From NCBI GenBank assembly GCA_019638835.1, contig JAHBTC010000012.1:1-40432 (forward strand): a DNA stretch of 40,432 bases. The letters are read 5' to 3'. Of this stretch, positions 7,168 to 16,269 are shown in pieces; within the stretch, counting starts at the first letter, position 1; every line of letters begins with the position of its first letter. Below the pieces are notes generated by a model. It worked only from the letters and a program-made list of their open reading frames with translations, was not told where the DNA came from and did not search any database. The DNA is from Fimbriimonadaceae bacterium (GTDB taxonomy: Bacteria; Armatimonadota; Fimbriimonadia; Fimbriimonadales; Fimbriimonadaceae). Made by a program: the position numbers and the translations under genes.

Positions 7168-7911
7168 TTAGTCAGGATCGTGGAGCGCAAGGCGGCGCGA
7201 CTTACCCATCATGCGCAATCGAACAAGGTCGCGGAGCATTCGGATGCCGTCGCGAACCAGCGATACCTTCGATCCATCTTTGTGCTGCCAACGTATTGGC
7301 ACTTCGGCGATTTTGAGACCGAGGTCGTGCGCGATCATGAGCGCTTCAAAGTCAAAGCCGAATCCGTCTACTTTCACCCGACGGAAAACTTCTTGGCATG
7401 CGTCGTGTCGAAAAAGCTTGAATCCGCACTGAGTGTCGGCAATCCCTCGAATTCCGAGGGTTTGGACCGCCATGTTGAATGCTCTTCCCATGAATTCGCG
7501 ATACCAAGGCTGACGGATCTCTAGTTGGCTTTCTCGCAAAGGACGGCTACCGATAGCAATGGGCGTTCCATCCTCTACCGCGGGCCAGAGTTTCTCCAAC
7601 TCCTCCATAGGAGTTGCGAGATCGGCGTCGCAGAAGAGCAGCCAATCTGCCTCGGCGGAGAGCATTCCCTTGCGCACGGCATAGCCTTTGCCTCGATTGG
7701 GCTTATAAGCTATCAATTGGACTTCGGGAACCTCGGCGGCCACCTGTTCCACGAGAGCTTCCGTGTCGTCGGTGCTACCATCGCTTACGACGATTAGCCT
7801 CCAAGTAAATTCCTGCCCTCGGAGGTATTCGGTCATCCGGGCGAGACTCGGCCCAATACGGTCCTGTTCATCATATGCCGGAACAATCACGGCCAGGTGC
7901 GGGCGGCTCAA
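7168..7911 (-). CDS. Family 2 glycosyltransferase, dolichyl-phosphate beta-glucosyltransferase-like
   Basis: 247 aa with a GT-A fold. VIVPAYDEQDRI lies at residues 9-20, SDGSTDDT at 43-50, the DxD motif is Asp95/Asp97 in 'CDADLATP', and an RGKGYAVRKGM segment at 73-83 is characteristic of the ALG5/GtrB-like branch. Enzymes of this branch transfer glucose or a related sugar from a nucleotide sugar to a polyprenyl phosphate on the cytoplasmic face. A late 'DTQCGFKLF' motif, also typical, is present. No transmembrane helices are obvious, unlike longer GtrB proteins. It starts 11 bases after the NAGPA gene and precedes a methyltransferase, forming a small operon. Confidence 0.88.
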   Translation of the reverse strand: MSRPHLAVIVPAYDEQDRIGPSLARMTEYLRGQEFTWRLIVVSDGSTDDTEALVEQVAAEVPEVQLIAYKPNRGKGYAVRKGMLSAEADWLLFCDADLATPMEELEKLWPAVEDGTPIAIGSRPLRESQLEIRQPWYREFMGRAFNMAVQTLGIRGIADTQCGFKLFRHDACQEVFRRVKVDGFGFDFEALMIAHDLGLKIAEVPIRWQHKDGSKVSLVRDGIRMLRDLVRLRMMGKSRRLALHDPD

Positions 7912-7922
7912 GCCCGGCGATG

Positions 7923-8729
7923 TTACCTGGAGGAACCCAATCGGCCCGACGCGCCCGACGCGACTCCATCCGTTTGATTTCGTGCCAAGCGAGCAAGGTG
8001 GGCCCGGTATTCGTCGTCGAGAGGTGACCGGTCATAAACGACAAAAAGGTTGTTCAGGGGCCTCATCGTGCCGATAAGAGACCGGCCATTTGCGAACAGC
8101 ATGGTCGAGCCGCCACCGTCGAGCGCAACGAGATTGTTCACTCCTTGAGAAGCCATTGCCCTCCCTAGCCCACTTAGTGTTACCGAGTTGCGGGTCGCCG
8201 CCATGACAAGTTTGCCGCCGGGGGTGGTTCCTACGCAGGTTCGGGCGGCTGATCCCCAAAGACTTCGGTCTCGGAATCCCTGATCCCAAGGGCGGGGGTC
8301 AATCACTCCATCGCGAGTGACGCGAATGGTTGCGCGCAGAGCAAAACGGTACGGAAAGTAGTCCGTCCATCCGCGCACTGGGGCATCAAAGATGGAAACC
8401 CTACCTAGCCAATCCACGGCGAGCACCGAGCCTCGAGCTCCGGCAGTCTGCGTGTCGCCGTTGATCACGACCTCGCCAACGGGCTGACCATTCTCCCATG
8501 CAAAGAACGTGCCTGTGATCGCGGCTACTGGCTTCTCTTCGCCCAAGAGCGTGCGGACCGGAACAAGTCTTGGCGACAAAATGACTTGCGGAGAAAACTC
8601 ACCGCGGGCAGGATCAAACACAACCATGCGGTAGGTTGCACCTTCAAACATGAAGTCGCGCTGATCCGGAGCAATTGCCGAAGCAACTGCCCCCATCAAG
8701 GCTGTCAACGTGACCGCGATCCACTTCAT
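7923..8729 (-). CDS. Secreted phosphodiester glycosidase (NAGPA domain)
   Basis: 268 aa from the ATG at 8729, which has GAGG four bases upstream and begins a clear signal peptide (MKWIAVTLTALMGAVASA). A longer in-frame ATG at 8837 would bury this signal, so it is rejected. The NAGPA (DUF2233-like) core includes 'AAITGTFFAWENGQPVGEVV' in the first third and the family signature VALDGGGSTMLF (Asp204, Gly205-207) near the C-terminus. The family cleaves phosphodiester-linked sugars; bacterial members act on cell-surface or exopolymer phosphodiesters. The last 35 residues are Arg/Ser-rich and unstructured. It is the first gene of the operon with the glycosyltransferase and methyltransferase. Confidence 0.85.
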   Translation of the reverse strand: MKWIAVTLTALMGAVASAIAPDQRDFMFEGATYRMVVFDPARGEFSPQVILSPRLVPVRTLLGEEKPVAAITGTFFAWENGQPVGEVVINGDTQTAGARGSVLAVDWLGRVSIFDAPVRGWTDYFPYRFALRATIRVTRDGVIDPRPWDQGFRDRSLWGSAARTCVGTTPGGKLVMAATRNSVTLSGLGRAMASQGVNNLVALDGGGSTMLFANGRSLIGTMRPLNNLFVVYDRSPLDDEYRAHLARLARNQTDGVASGASGRLGSSR

Positions 8730-8940
8730 GAGTCCTCTATTGTGAATGAATCCGGCGAGGAATTGAAACTGCACGATTTTGGGCAGTTTTAGATTCAAAA
8801 CCGATTCCGGACGATTTGGTTTGCCGAAGGGTTGCATCGCCGGGACCGATAGACCCCTTTTTCCTCACTTTCACCTTGACGTGGAAGGCCCAAGTCGTTC
8901 ATCCTGACTCCAAGGACACGCGCAAGCGTGACGTTTCGGC

Positions 8941-10782
8941 ATGACGCAGACCCGTTGGACGAACTGGACGATCGCAGCGATTCTTTTCACTGCCTTCGTC
9001 ATTCTCTTCGGCGCGTTCGTCCGAGCGTCCCTAAGCGGCGATGGTTGTGGCGTCAGTTGGCCCCTTTGTGGTGGCACGTTAGATGGCGTCAACACAAGCA
9101 CCAAAACCGTGATTGAGTTGACTCACAGGGTCACTTCAAGCATGCTCGGAGCGTTCCTACTAGGGTTCTGGCTTCTGCTCCGTAAACACGAGCCCAAAGG
9201 CAGCCTGCTTCGAAAATCTGTGGGGTGGGCGTTTGTTGGAACGATGATCTCCGCCCTGATCGGCGCGGTGTTGGTTCGGTACGGGTGGGTCACAGAAGAT
9301 AAGTCGCTCATGCGGATGATCGCGATGCCCGCTCACTTGCTCAACAACTACTTTACGTTGGGAGCACTTGGAGTTGGCTATTGGGCATCGAGGGGCGGCA
9401 GGGCCCTCAAGTGGCGATGGAGCCCGGCGTCTTCCATGCTCTTCGCAATCGGCGTCGCCTCCCTTCTATTTGGTCTTTCCGGCGCGATATCGGCGATGGG
9501 AAGTACCGCTTACAGTAAGGAAGTTGATTCGGCGAAAGGGATCGCGGAGCGACTCAACTTACACCTTGGCGAGTCGGCAAGCCCGATTCTAAAAGGGGGC
9601 GTGGCGCATCCCTTGCTGGCCGTGTCTCTCTTTGCCCTCGTCATTTGGGCGGCAGGATTCATCTCGCGTAACTGTCCCACAGAAGGAGTGCGCCGCAACG
9701 CCCGACTCCTCTCCATCGGTTACATCTCACAGATGGTGATTGGGGTGGTCAACCTCGCGATTAGTGCACCCGCTTGGATGCAGATCGTCCATCTGGCGGC
9801 CGCCCTCATCGTGTGGCAAATCTATGTTGAGTTAGGCGCCCACACCTTGTCCGAGCATGAGGTGAGCCCGGCGGCCGAAGAGCCAAGCGAGCCTGATACG
9901 CGTCCACTTGCCGAGCAAGTTCGTGCGCAGGTGAAGGCGTACATTGCGCTCACCAAGCCGAGAGTCATCAGCCTTCTGATTTTCACGACAACCACGGCTC
10001 AGATCATGGCCGCGAAGGGGTGGCCCCACTGGTCTCTGGTCGTATGGGTTGGTCTTGGCGGCTACATGATGGCGGGGGCTGCGAACGCGATCAACATGAT
10101 CCTTGAAAAGGACCTTGACCTCGCGATGGGGCGGACTGCCAGCCGTCCAACGGTGAGCAATGCGATTAGCACTCCTCATGCCGCGCTCTTCGCCGCGAGT
10201 TTGGCGATCGGTTCGTTTGCGTTGCTTACCTTCTCGGCTAACTTGCTTACCGCAATCCTTGCATTCGCCGGGCTGCTGTTCTACGTGATCGTTTATACGC
10301 TCATCCTGAAGCGTCGAACCTGGCAAAACATCGTGATCGGTGGCGCCGCCGGTGCGTTCCCTCCGCTTGTAGGTTGGGCTTCAGTAACCGGCGATCTGGG
10401 AGTTCTCGCGTGGGTTCTCTTCGCGGTGGTCTTCCTTTGGACACCTGTTCATTTTTGGGCGCTAGCCATTCTTATCAAAGATGACTATGCAAAGGCTGGC
10501 GTGCCCATGCTCCCGGTGGTCCGTGGCGAGCACATCACCGCTCTCCAAATTTCTTTCTACGCCGTACTAACGGCCCTGGTTTCGCTTGTTCCCCTCGTCA
10601 CAAACCGGCTCAGTTATGCCACGATAGCCATCGTGGTTGGGTTGAATCTCGGTTTGCTTGTGCAGAGCATGGGATTGTTACGCACAACGACTCGACCAAA
10701 AGCTAAGGCTTTGTTTAAATATTCAATGGTTTATTTGGCCGTATTCTTCTTGGTGATGGCCATCGACATGACGGCAAGATGA
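8941..10782 (+). CDS. ctaA-ctaB: Fused heme A synthase (CtaA) and heme O synthase (CtaB)
   Basis: 613 aa joining two membrane enzymes of heme A synthesis. Residues 1-300 are CtaA (Cox15): four conserved His at 62 (ELTHR), 132, 223 and 284 for the two hemes, and the extracytoplasmic Cys36/Cys43 pair seen in Bacillus-type CtaA. After an acidic linker (about 305-325) residues 330-613 are CtaB, a UbiA-type prenyltransferase: LTKPRV at 337-342, NMILEKDLDLAMGRT at 385-399 followed by SRP, and DDY at 514-516 in the second Asp motif. CtaB farnesylates heme B to heme O and CtaA oxidises heme O to heme A, so the fusion could channel the intermediate. A CtaA-CtaB fusion is known in Thermus. No strong ribosome binding site is seen before the ATG. 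It is the first gene of the respiratory cluster. Confidence 0.93.
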   Translation: MTQTRWTNWTIAAILFTAFVILFGAFVRASLSGDGCGVSWPLCGGTLDGVNTSTKTVIELTHRVTSSMLGAFLLGFWLLLRKHEPKGSLLRKSVGWAFVGTMISALIGAVLVRYGWVTEDKSLMRMIAMPAHLLNNYFTLGALGVGYWASRGGRALKWRWSPASSMLFAIGVASLLFGLSGAISAMGSTAYSKEVDSAKGIAERLNLHLGESASPILKGGVAHPLLAVSLFALVIWAAGFISRNCPTEGVRRNARLLSIGYISQMVIGVVNLAISAPAWMQIVHLAAALIVWQIYVELGAHTLSEHEVSPAAEEPSEPDTRPLAEQVRAQVKAYIALTKPRVISLLIFTTTTAQIMAAKGWPHWSLVVWVGLGGYMMAGAANAINMILEKDLDLAMGRTASRPTVSNAISTPHAALFAASLAIGSFALLTFSANLLTAILAFAGLLFYVIVYTLILKRRTWQNIVIGGAAGAFPPLVGWASVTGDLGVLAWVLFAVVFLWTPVHFWALAILIKDDYAKAGVPMLPVVRGEHITALQISFYAVLTALVSLVPLVTNRLSYATIAIVVGLNLGLLVQSMGLLRTTTRPKAKALFKYSMVYLAVFFLVMAIDMTAR

Positions 10783-10805
10783 AGGATCTCGACTAAGGAA
10801 TCGCA

Positions 10806-11549
10806 ATGGCACAGTTATTCGCTCCCGCAGCAAACACGATCGCGACGGCAAGTTTATTTGCGCTCGCGGGTTTGCCGTTCGTTCTTGTCGCTGGCTCGGC
10901 CATTACTCGCGGATCCTTCAATACCAAGGTTGGAGTTCCGCTCAACCAGCCCGCCCCATTCAGTCACAAGCACCACGTGAAGGAACTCGGAATTGACTGT
11001 CGCTTCTGTCATGTTAGCGTTGAGACTTCCGCGAATGCTGGTGCGCCTCCGACTGAGGTCTGTATGACTTGTCACAGTCAAATCTGGACAAACAGCCCGC
11101 TCCTTCAGCCTATTCGGCAGAGTTGGGAGACGAACACTCCGGTCAAGTGGAACTTGGTGAACCGTGCGCCAGACTTCGTTTACTTCAATCACGCGGTTCA
11201 TATCGCGAAAGGGGTGAACTGCAACACTTGCCACGGCAAGATTCAGGAGATGGAGATCACGTGGAAGGGGCAAGCTTTCCACATGGGTTGGTGTCTAGAC
11301 TGCCACGAAGATCCTTCCAAGTATATGGTTGAGATTTCCCCAGAGAAAAGCTTGACGCCTCGGCAACAGGTGTTTGAGGTTTACCGAAAGATCTCGGCGG
11401 GCGTACCGCTCAGTGCGGTTGAGATGAAATTGATGGAGGGGTTACCGCAACGAGCCCCCAACGACAAGGTTCATGAAGGGGTGAAGTTGATGGCGGATCG
11501 CGGCATCAATAAGTCTGCATTGACCGATTGCTACATTTGTCACCGCTAA
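10806..11549 (+). CDS. actA: ActA: pentaheme cytochrome c subunit of alternative complex III
   Basis: 247 aa with one N-terminal membrane anchor (residues about 10-33) and five CxxCH heme sites at Cys65, 86, 139, 163 and 242 (the last near the C-terminus, CYICHR). His-rich spacers (SHKHH at 53-57, NHAVH at 128-132) supply distal ligands. It belongs to the cytochrome c3/c7-like family that forms the electron-exit wire of alternative complex III (menaquinol:acceptor oxidoreductase) on the periplasmic side. AAGG lies upstream of the ATG. It is followed by actB 23 bases later, the usual order. Confidence 0.93.
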   Translation: MAQLFAPAANTIATASLFALAGLPFVLVAGSAITRGSFNTKVGVPLNQPAPFSHKHHVKELGIDCRFCHVSVETSANAGAPPTEVCMTCHSQIWTNSPLLQPIRQSWETNTPVKWNLVNRAPDFVYFNHAVHIAKGVNCNTCHGKIQEMEITWKGQAFHMGWCLDCHEDPSKYMVEISPEKSLTPRQQVFEVYRKISAGVPLSAVEMKLMEGLPQRAPNDKVHEGVKLMADRGINKSALTDCYICHR

Positions 11550-11572
11550 ACAGAGGAGCCAAGAAGAAAACG

Positions 11573-14500
11573 ATGTACGACCCCAAGAACGAGAAATCGG
11601 CTCCAAACGCATTCTTCCGCGGCCTTGACGAGGCTCAAGGCGGAGAAGAGGCAAAGATTTGGCGAGAAGATGAGTTCCCGCATCGCCGTTCTATTCCAGA
11701 AATGGATCGGCGCGACGTCCTGAAGTTGATGGGTGGAACGATGGCAATCGCGGGCCTTGCGGGTAGCGGATGCCGATCGCTGATCATGCCTCAGGAGAAA
11801 CTGGTTAGCTTCGTTCAGGCCCCAGAAGAACGAGTCAATGGCGTAAGCAAGCACTTCGCGACGGTCACCGCAGATGGCGGCGATGTCATGGGCATCCTTG
11901 TTCGCCAATACGAAGGACGCCCCGTCAAGATCGAAGGTAATCCTAATCATCCGGCGAGCCTCGGGGCCTGCGACGCGCGTACGCTTGCCACGATCTACGA
12001 TCTCTATGATCCTGACAGGCTCAACTCGGTCACGTACTCGGGTTCGGTTGATAGTTGGTCTGGATACTTCAAATCCGCTCGGCAGAACCTCAATAAAGGT
12101 GGCGTTGCGATTCTCACGGGTCGGGTTACTTCGCCGAGTCTTGCCGCCGCGATCCAGCGTTTTATCCGCTCTACAAATGGTCGCTGGTATCAGTGGGAGC
12201 CGGTCAACAACGACAATGAGCGGGAAGGCCAGGCGTTGGCTTTCAACGCCAGCGTCAGCCCGGTCTACGATTTCAGCCGCGCCGACGTGGTGGTGAGCCT
12301 TGACTGCGACGTTTTTGATGAACTTGCGGGCGCCACTCGCCACATGGGCGACATCATGGGGCGCCGTAACCCCGAGTCAGGTTCGATGAGCCGCCTGTAC
12401 GCTTTTGAATCGTCGCCAACGACTTTCGGTGCAATAGCGGATCACCGAGTTCCCGTGCGCGCATCCCAAATGCTCGCAGTGGTGAAGTCGCTTGCGAGCC
12501 AGCTTGGAATCGCAGGGGCAACCTCATCAAATTCGACTGTAGTGGCGCAGTCGATGATTTCTGCCCTGGCTGCAGAGCTGCGATCTGCTTCCGGACGGAG
12601 CATTTTGGTCGCGGGGCGACACTTGCCTGCCGCCGTCCACGCGGCGGTTATTGCAATCAATGAATTCCTAAGCGCGCCCGTTACATACTTACCGTCACCA
12701 CGTCCGTGGGGGCAACACAAGGGGAACGACATCAAGGCCCTTGCCGACGAAATCAGGGCCAACCGAGTGAAGTCGCTCCTGATTATCGGAGGCAATCCGG
12801 CGTACGACGCACCCGCTGATCTTGATTTCAAGAGTCTGATTGGTCAGGTGCCGTGGTCCGCTCACCTCTCACTGCACGATAATGAGACTGCGTATGCCGC
12901 AAAGTGGCAATTGCCCATGTCTCATTACCTTGAGTGCTGGGGTGATCACACCGCTTACGATGGAACGGTTTCTCTTCAGCAACCGCTAGTGCAACCGCTG
13001 TTCGATTCACGTTCGGCTCTCCAAATGGTTGACGCCCTCGCTGGTCCCCCGACAGAGCAAGAAATCAATCTCGTTCGGGCCAACTACCCTGCACTGTCGA
13101 CCGAAGATGCTTGGAACGGTGCCCTCGCGAAGGGTGTGGTGCCCCGCGCAACCGCGCCCCAGGCCAACGCAATTGGATCCGTTCAGCCGAACCTTATGGC
13201 TGCGCTTTCGGATAGCCCCGCAATCTCTGGGCTCGAAGTTCGATTCGCCCATGATTCAGGGGTTCTTGATGGGCGGTTTACGAACAATCCGTGGCTGATG
13301 GAGATGCCTCGGCCCCTAACCAACCTGACGTGGGATAACGCGATTGAGGTTGGCTTTAAGACGGCGAAAGATCTCGGACTACCGGATGGCTATGTGGACA
13401 AGCAGAAGTTGTTCGGCTTGATCCCGTTCCATGGCGATGCGCCACTTGTGAGGCTAACCGTTGGCGGGCAATCCATCGTAATGCCCGTGTACGTCAACCT
13501 TGGAGTTGCCGAAGGCACGTTGATCGTTCGTCTTGGTTACGGCCGAGAGCGGGCCGGACAGGTTGGTACGAAGGGCGACGAAAAGAAGCAGGGCGGCGGA
13601 TTCAACACCTATGCGATTCGATCCACGAAGGGAATGTGGTTGGCGGGTGCGCAGGTTGAGAAGACATCTGGCGATTACCCGCTTGCGAACTCGCAGTTCC
13701 ACAATACACTTGATGTCGAAGTAATAGACCGAAATCGAGACGTCATTCGCCACGCTACATTTGCCGACTATCAATCGAATCCGGCGATCTTTGCCGGAAT
13801 GGGTGCCGCGCACCACGGCAGCGAGGGTGACCATGGTGAATCCGGTGATCACGGTGCAGACTTAGAGCATGCCGGAGGGCAAGCGACGGATGCGGCCCAA
13901 CCAGAAGGTGGGCACGTTGAAGGAGGTCACGGCGAGGGGTCGCAGAGCAGCGGTACCGAGGGCTCCGTCGCTCCGGGGCTTGAGCCGAATCCGCTCAATC
14001 TTTATCCTGGAGATGACTATAAGGAGATCTATGATCAGAACCCGCAATGGGCCATGACCGTAGACCTTTCGCTTTGTACGGGTTGTAATGCATGCGTAAT
14101 TGCGTGCCAGAGCGAAAACAATATCCCGACTGTTGGCAAGTATCAGGTGATGCGCGGACGCGAAATGCACTGGATTCGCATTGACCGCTACTACAAGGGT
14201 ACCGGCGAAACGTTGGATTACGACAATCCGCCGATCTACTTCCAGCCACTTGCCTGCGTGCACTGCGAACAAGCGCCCTGTGAGCCGGTCTGCCCGGTGG
14301 CAGCGACCACGCATAGTGGCGAGGGAATCAACCAAATGGTTTATAACCGATGCGTTGGCACCCGCTACTGCAGCAACAACTGCCCCTATAAAGTGCGTCG
14401 GTTCAACTTCCTGCACTACACAGGCAAGGTGCATGACACCCCCGTACTCCGACTCTTGCAAAACCCTGACGTAACGGTTCGCACTCGCGGCGTGATGGAG

Positions 14501-14773
14501 AAATGTACGTACTGTGTTCAGCGCATCAGTGCGGCCCGGATTCACGCGAAAGTCGAGAATCGAAAGATTGAGGATGGGGAAGTCGTTACGGCTTGCCAGC
14601 AGGCTTGTCCGGCGAAGGCGATTGTCTTCGGAAACAAGAGCGACACGAAATCGAAAATCGCGGAGAGTCGTCGCAACCAACGCAACTATGTGCTTCTTGA
14701 GAGCACCAACACACGACCACGCACGACTTATCTCGGCCGGGTCGAAAACCCGAACCCTGAGGTGAACGCCTGA
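11573..14773 (+). CDS. actB: ActB: molybdopterin-oxidoreductase-like and 4Fe-4S ferredoxin fusion, alternative complex III
   Basis: 1,066 aa from the ATG at 11573. GAGGAG stands about 15 bases upstream; a longer reading from 11528 would run into the actA end and lacks a site. The N-terminus holds a Tat-like signal with lipobox (RRDVLKLMGG at 46-55, LAGSGC ending at Cys67), as in 'TAT-variant' ActB. Residues 70-735 form the MopB-like B1 domain, which in this family lacks the Mo cofactor. A His/Gly/Glu-rich linker (about 747-798, seven His) leads to the B2 iron-sulfur domain. Its clusters begin at Cys835/838/841/845, then CVHCEQAPCEPVCP, CVGTRYCSNNC, CTYC and CQQACP. It passes electrons within the complex. 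Its TGA overlaps the actC ATG by one base. Confidence 0.94.
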   Translation: MYDPKNEKSAPNAFFRGLDEAQGGEEAKIWREDEFPHRRSIPEMDRRDVLKLMGGTMAIAGLAGSGCRSLIMPQEKLVSFVQAPEERVNGVSKHFATVTADGGDVMGILVRQYEGRPVKIEGNPNHPASLGACDARTLATIYDLYDPDRLNSVTYSGSVDSWSGYFKSARQNLNKGGVAILTGRVTSPSLAAAIQRFIRSTNGRWYQWEPVNNDNEREGQALAFNASVSPVYDFSRADVVVSLDCDVFDELAGATRHMGDIMGRRNPESGSMSRLYAFESSPTTFGAIADHRVPVRASQMLAVVKSLASQLGIAGATSSNSTVVAQSMISALAAELRSASGRSILVAGRHLPAAVHAAVIAINEFLSAPVTYLPSPRPWGQHKGNDIKALADEIRANRVKSLLIIGGNPAYDAPADLDFKSLIGQVPWSAHLSLHDNETAYAAKWQLPMSHYLECWGDHTAYDGTVSLQQPLVQPLFDSRSALQMVDALAGPPTEQEINLVRANYPALSTEDAWNGALAKGVVPRATAPQANAIGSVQPNLMAALSDSPAISGLEVRFAHDSGVLDGRFTNNPWLMEMPRPLTNLTWDNAIEVGFKTAKDLGLPDGYVDKQKLFGLIPFHGDAPLVRLTVGGQSIVMPVYVNLGVAEGTLIVRLGYGRERAGQVGTKGDEKKQGGGFNTYAIRSTKGMWLAGAQVEKTSGDYPLANSQFHNTLDVEVIDRNRDVIRHATFADYQSNPAIFAGMGAAHHGSEGDHGESGDHGADLEHAGGQATDAAQPEGGHVEGGHGEGSQSSGTEGSVAPGLEPNPLNLYPGDDYKEIYDQNPQWAMTVDLSLCTGCNACVIACQSENNIPTVGKYQVMRGREMHWIRIDRYYKGTGETLDYDNPPIYFQPLACVHCEQAPCEPVCPVAATTHSGEGINQMVYNRCVGTRYCSNNCPYKVRRFNFLHYTGKVHDTPVLRLLQNPDVTVRTRGVMEKCTYCVQRISAARIHAKVENRKIEDGEVVTACQQACPAKAIVFGNKSDTKSKIAESRRNQRNYVLLESTNTRPRTTYLGRVENPNPEVNA

Positions 14774-16266
14774 TGTCCCAAACGCACGATCCAGAAAGCC
14801 TGTTAACCGGGACGCATACAGAAGCCACAATTGACACCGCGATCGCGGATGTCGTGCTGGATTCCTCGCGTCACAAGCCGGTCAAACCCATCCGGATCGC
14901 CGGTCGCGAGATCAATATTCCTGCGCCCCCCGGATTGAACAGCCCCCTCTATTTGATGATCGGGTTTGGCTTCCTGTTCACCAATCTGATGCTCGTGGCG
15001 ATCACCACGCTCATCTTCACGGGAATTGGAATTTGGGGCAACAACCAGCCAACGGGTTGGGGATTTGACATTGTCAATTTTGTTTGGTGGATTGGTATTG
15101 GCCACGCGGGAACGCTCATTTCGGCCATCTTGCTCCTACTCAGACAGAAGTGGCGCAACTCGATCAACCGTTTCGCGGAGGCGATGACGATTTTCGCCGT
15201 TATGTGCGCTGGTCTGTATCCGCTCCTTCACACCGGGCGACCGTGGGTCGCGTACTGGCTATTCCCTTACCCCAACACCTTAGGGATGTGGCCGAACTTC
15301 CGATCACCGCTTGTTTGGGACGTGTTTGCGGTCAGCACTTATATGACCGTTTCAATCCTATTCTGGTTTGTCGGTTTGATTCCGGACTTCGCAACCCTGC
15401 GTGACCGCGCGAAACTCCGGGCGACCCAGATGGTGTTCGGCGTGCTCTCCATGGGCTGGAAAGGTTCGGCGAAGGATTGGGTTCGGTATGAACACGCCTC
15501 GTTGATTCTCGCGGGGATCTCAACTCCTCTGGTTCTCTCCGTTCACACCATCGTTTCCTTCGACTTTGCGATGGGCATCGTGCCCGGATGGAACGTCACG
15601 ATTTTCCCGCCTTACTTCGTTGCCGGTGCCGTCTTTGCCGGTTTTGCGATGGTGATTACTTTGGCGATTCCACTTCGGAAATGGTACGGCCTCGAAGATT
15701 TCATCACGATGAAGCACTTCGACTGGATGGCCAAGATCATGCTAGCTACGGGCCTGATCGTGCTCTACGGTTACGTTTGCGAAGTCTTTTACGCTTGGTA
15801 TAGCGGCACGCCATGGGAGGTCGGTTTGCTGTGGAATCGATGGGAGATTGACAAGGCGCCTTACTCGTGGGCTTTCTGGATGTTGATCCTCACGAATGGA
15901 GTTATCCCGCAGCTGATGTGGTTCCCGAAGTTGCGGCGAAACTTGCCTGTCTTGCTCGCGGTGAGTACAAGCGTGAGTATTGGGATGTGGTTCGAGCGGT
16001 ACGTCATCATTCCGATTGGGCTTACGCGCGATTACTTACCGTCCAGCTACGGTTACTACACTCCAACCTTCTGGGATTTCGCGATGTTCTTCGGCACAAT
16101 CGGGTTCTTCCTCTTCCTTATCGGAATGTTTATCCGGTTCCTGCCAAGCATCAACATGTTCGAAATGAAGGAGTTGCTTCACCAGTTGAAGCACGGAAAC
16201 GGTCACGTGCACACGACGCATGAACCCGTCACCACTGCGGAAACGGAGGCCGCACCCAACGCCTAA
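14773..16266 (+). CDS. actC: ActC: NrfD/PsrC-like quinol-binding membrane subunit, alternative complex III
   Basis: 497 aa. The first 60 residues are a soluble Pro-rich cytoplasmic region (EINIPAPPGLNS); the rest has about ten hydrophobic helices. It is of the polysulfide reductase NrfD/PsrC type: 'WWIGIGHAGTLISAILLLLR' in the early helices and 'SLILAGISTPLVLSVH' in the middle are typical of ActC. The subunit binds menaquinol at the interface with ActB. The C-terminus ends in a His-containing tail (HGNGHVHTTHEP). The start overlaps the actB stop (TGATG), indicating coupled translation. Confidence 0.93.
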   Translation: MSQTHDPESLLTGTHTEATIDTAIADVVLDSSRHKPVKPIRIAGREINIPAPPGLNSPLYLMIGFGFLFTNLMLVAITTLIFTGIGIWGNNQPTGWGFDIVNFVWWIGIGHAGTLISAILLLLRQKWRNSINRFAEAMTIFAVMCAGLYPLLHTGRPWVAYWLFPYPNTLGMWPNFRSPLVWDVFAVSTYMTVSILFWFVGLIPDFATLRDRAKLRATQMVFGVLSMGWKGSAKDWVRYEHASLILAGISTPLVLSVHTIVSFDFAMGIVPGWNVTIFPPYFVAGAVFAGFAMVITLAIPLRKWYGLEDFITMKHFDWMAKIMLATGLIVLYGYVCEVFYAWYSGTPWEVGLLWNRWEIDKAPYSWAFWMLILTNGVIPQLMWFPKLRRNLPVLLAVSTSVSIGMWFERYVIIPIGLTRDYLPSSYGYYTPTFWDFAMFFGTIGFFLFLIGMFIRFLPSINMFEMKELLHQLKHGNGHVHTTHEPVTTAETEAAPNA

Positions 16267-16269
16267 GCC

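Noticed and set aside
13862-14830. Long antisense frame (322 codons) inside actB
   Set aside because: Sits wholly within the clearly coding iron-sulfur domain, with a Arg/Val-rich shadow composition and no ribosome binding site.
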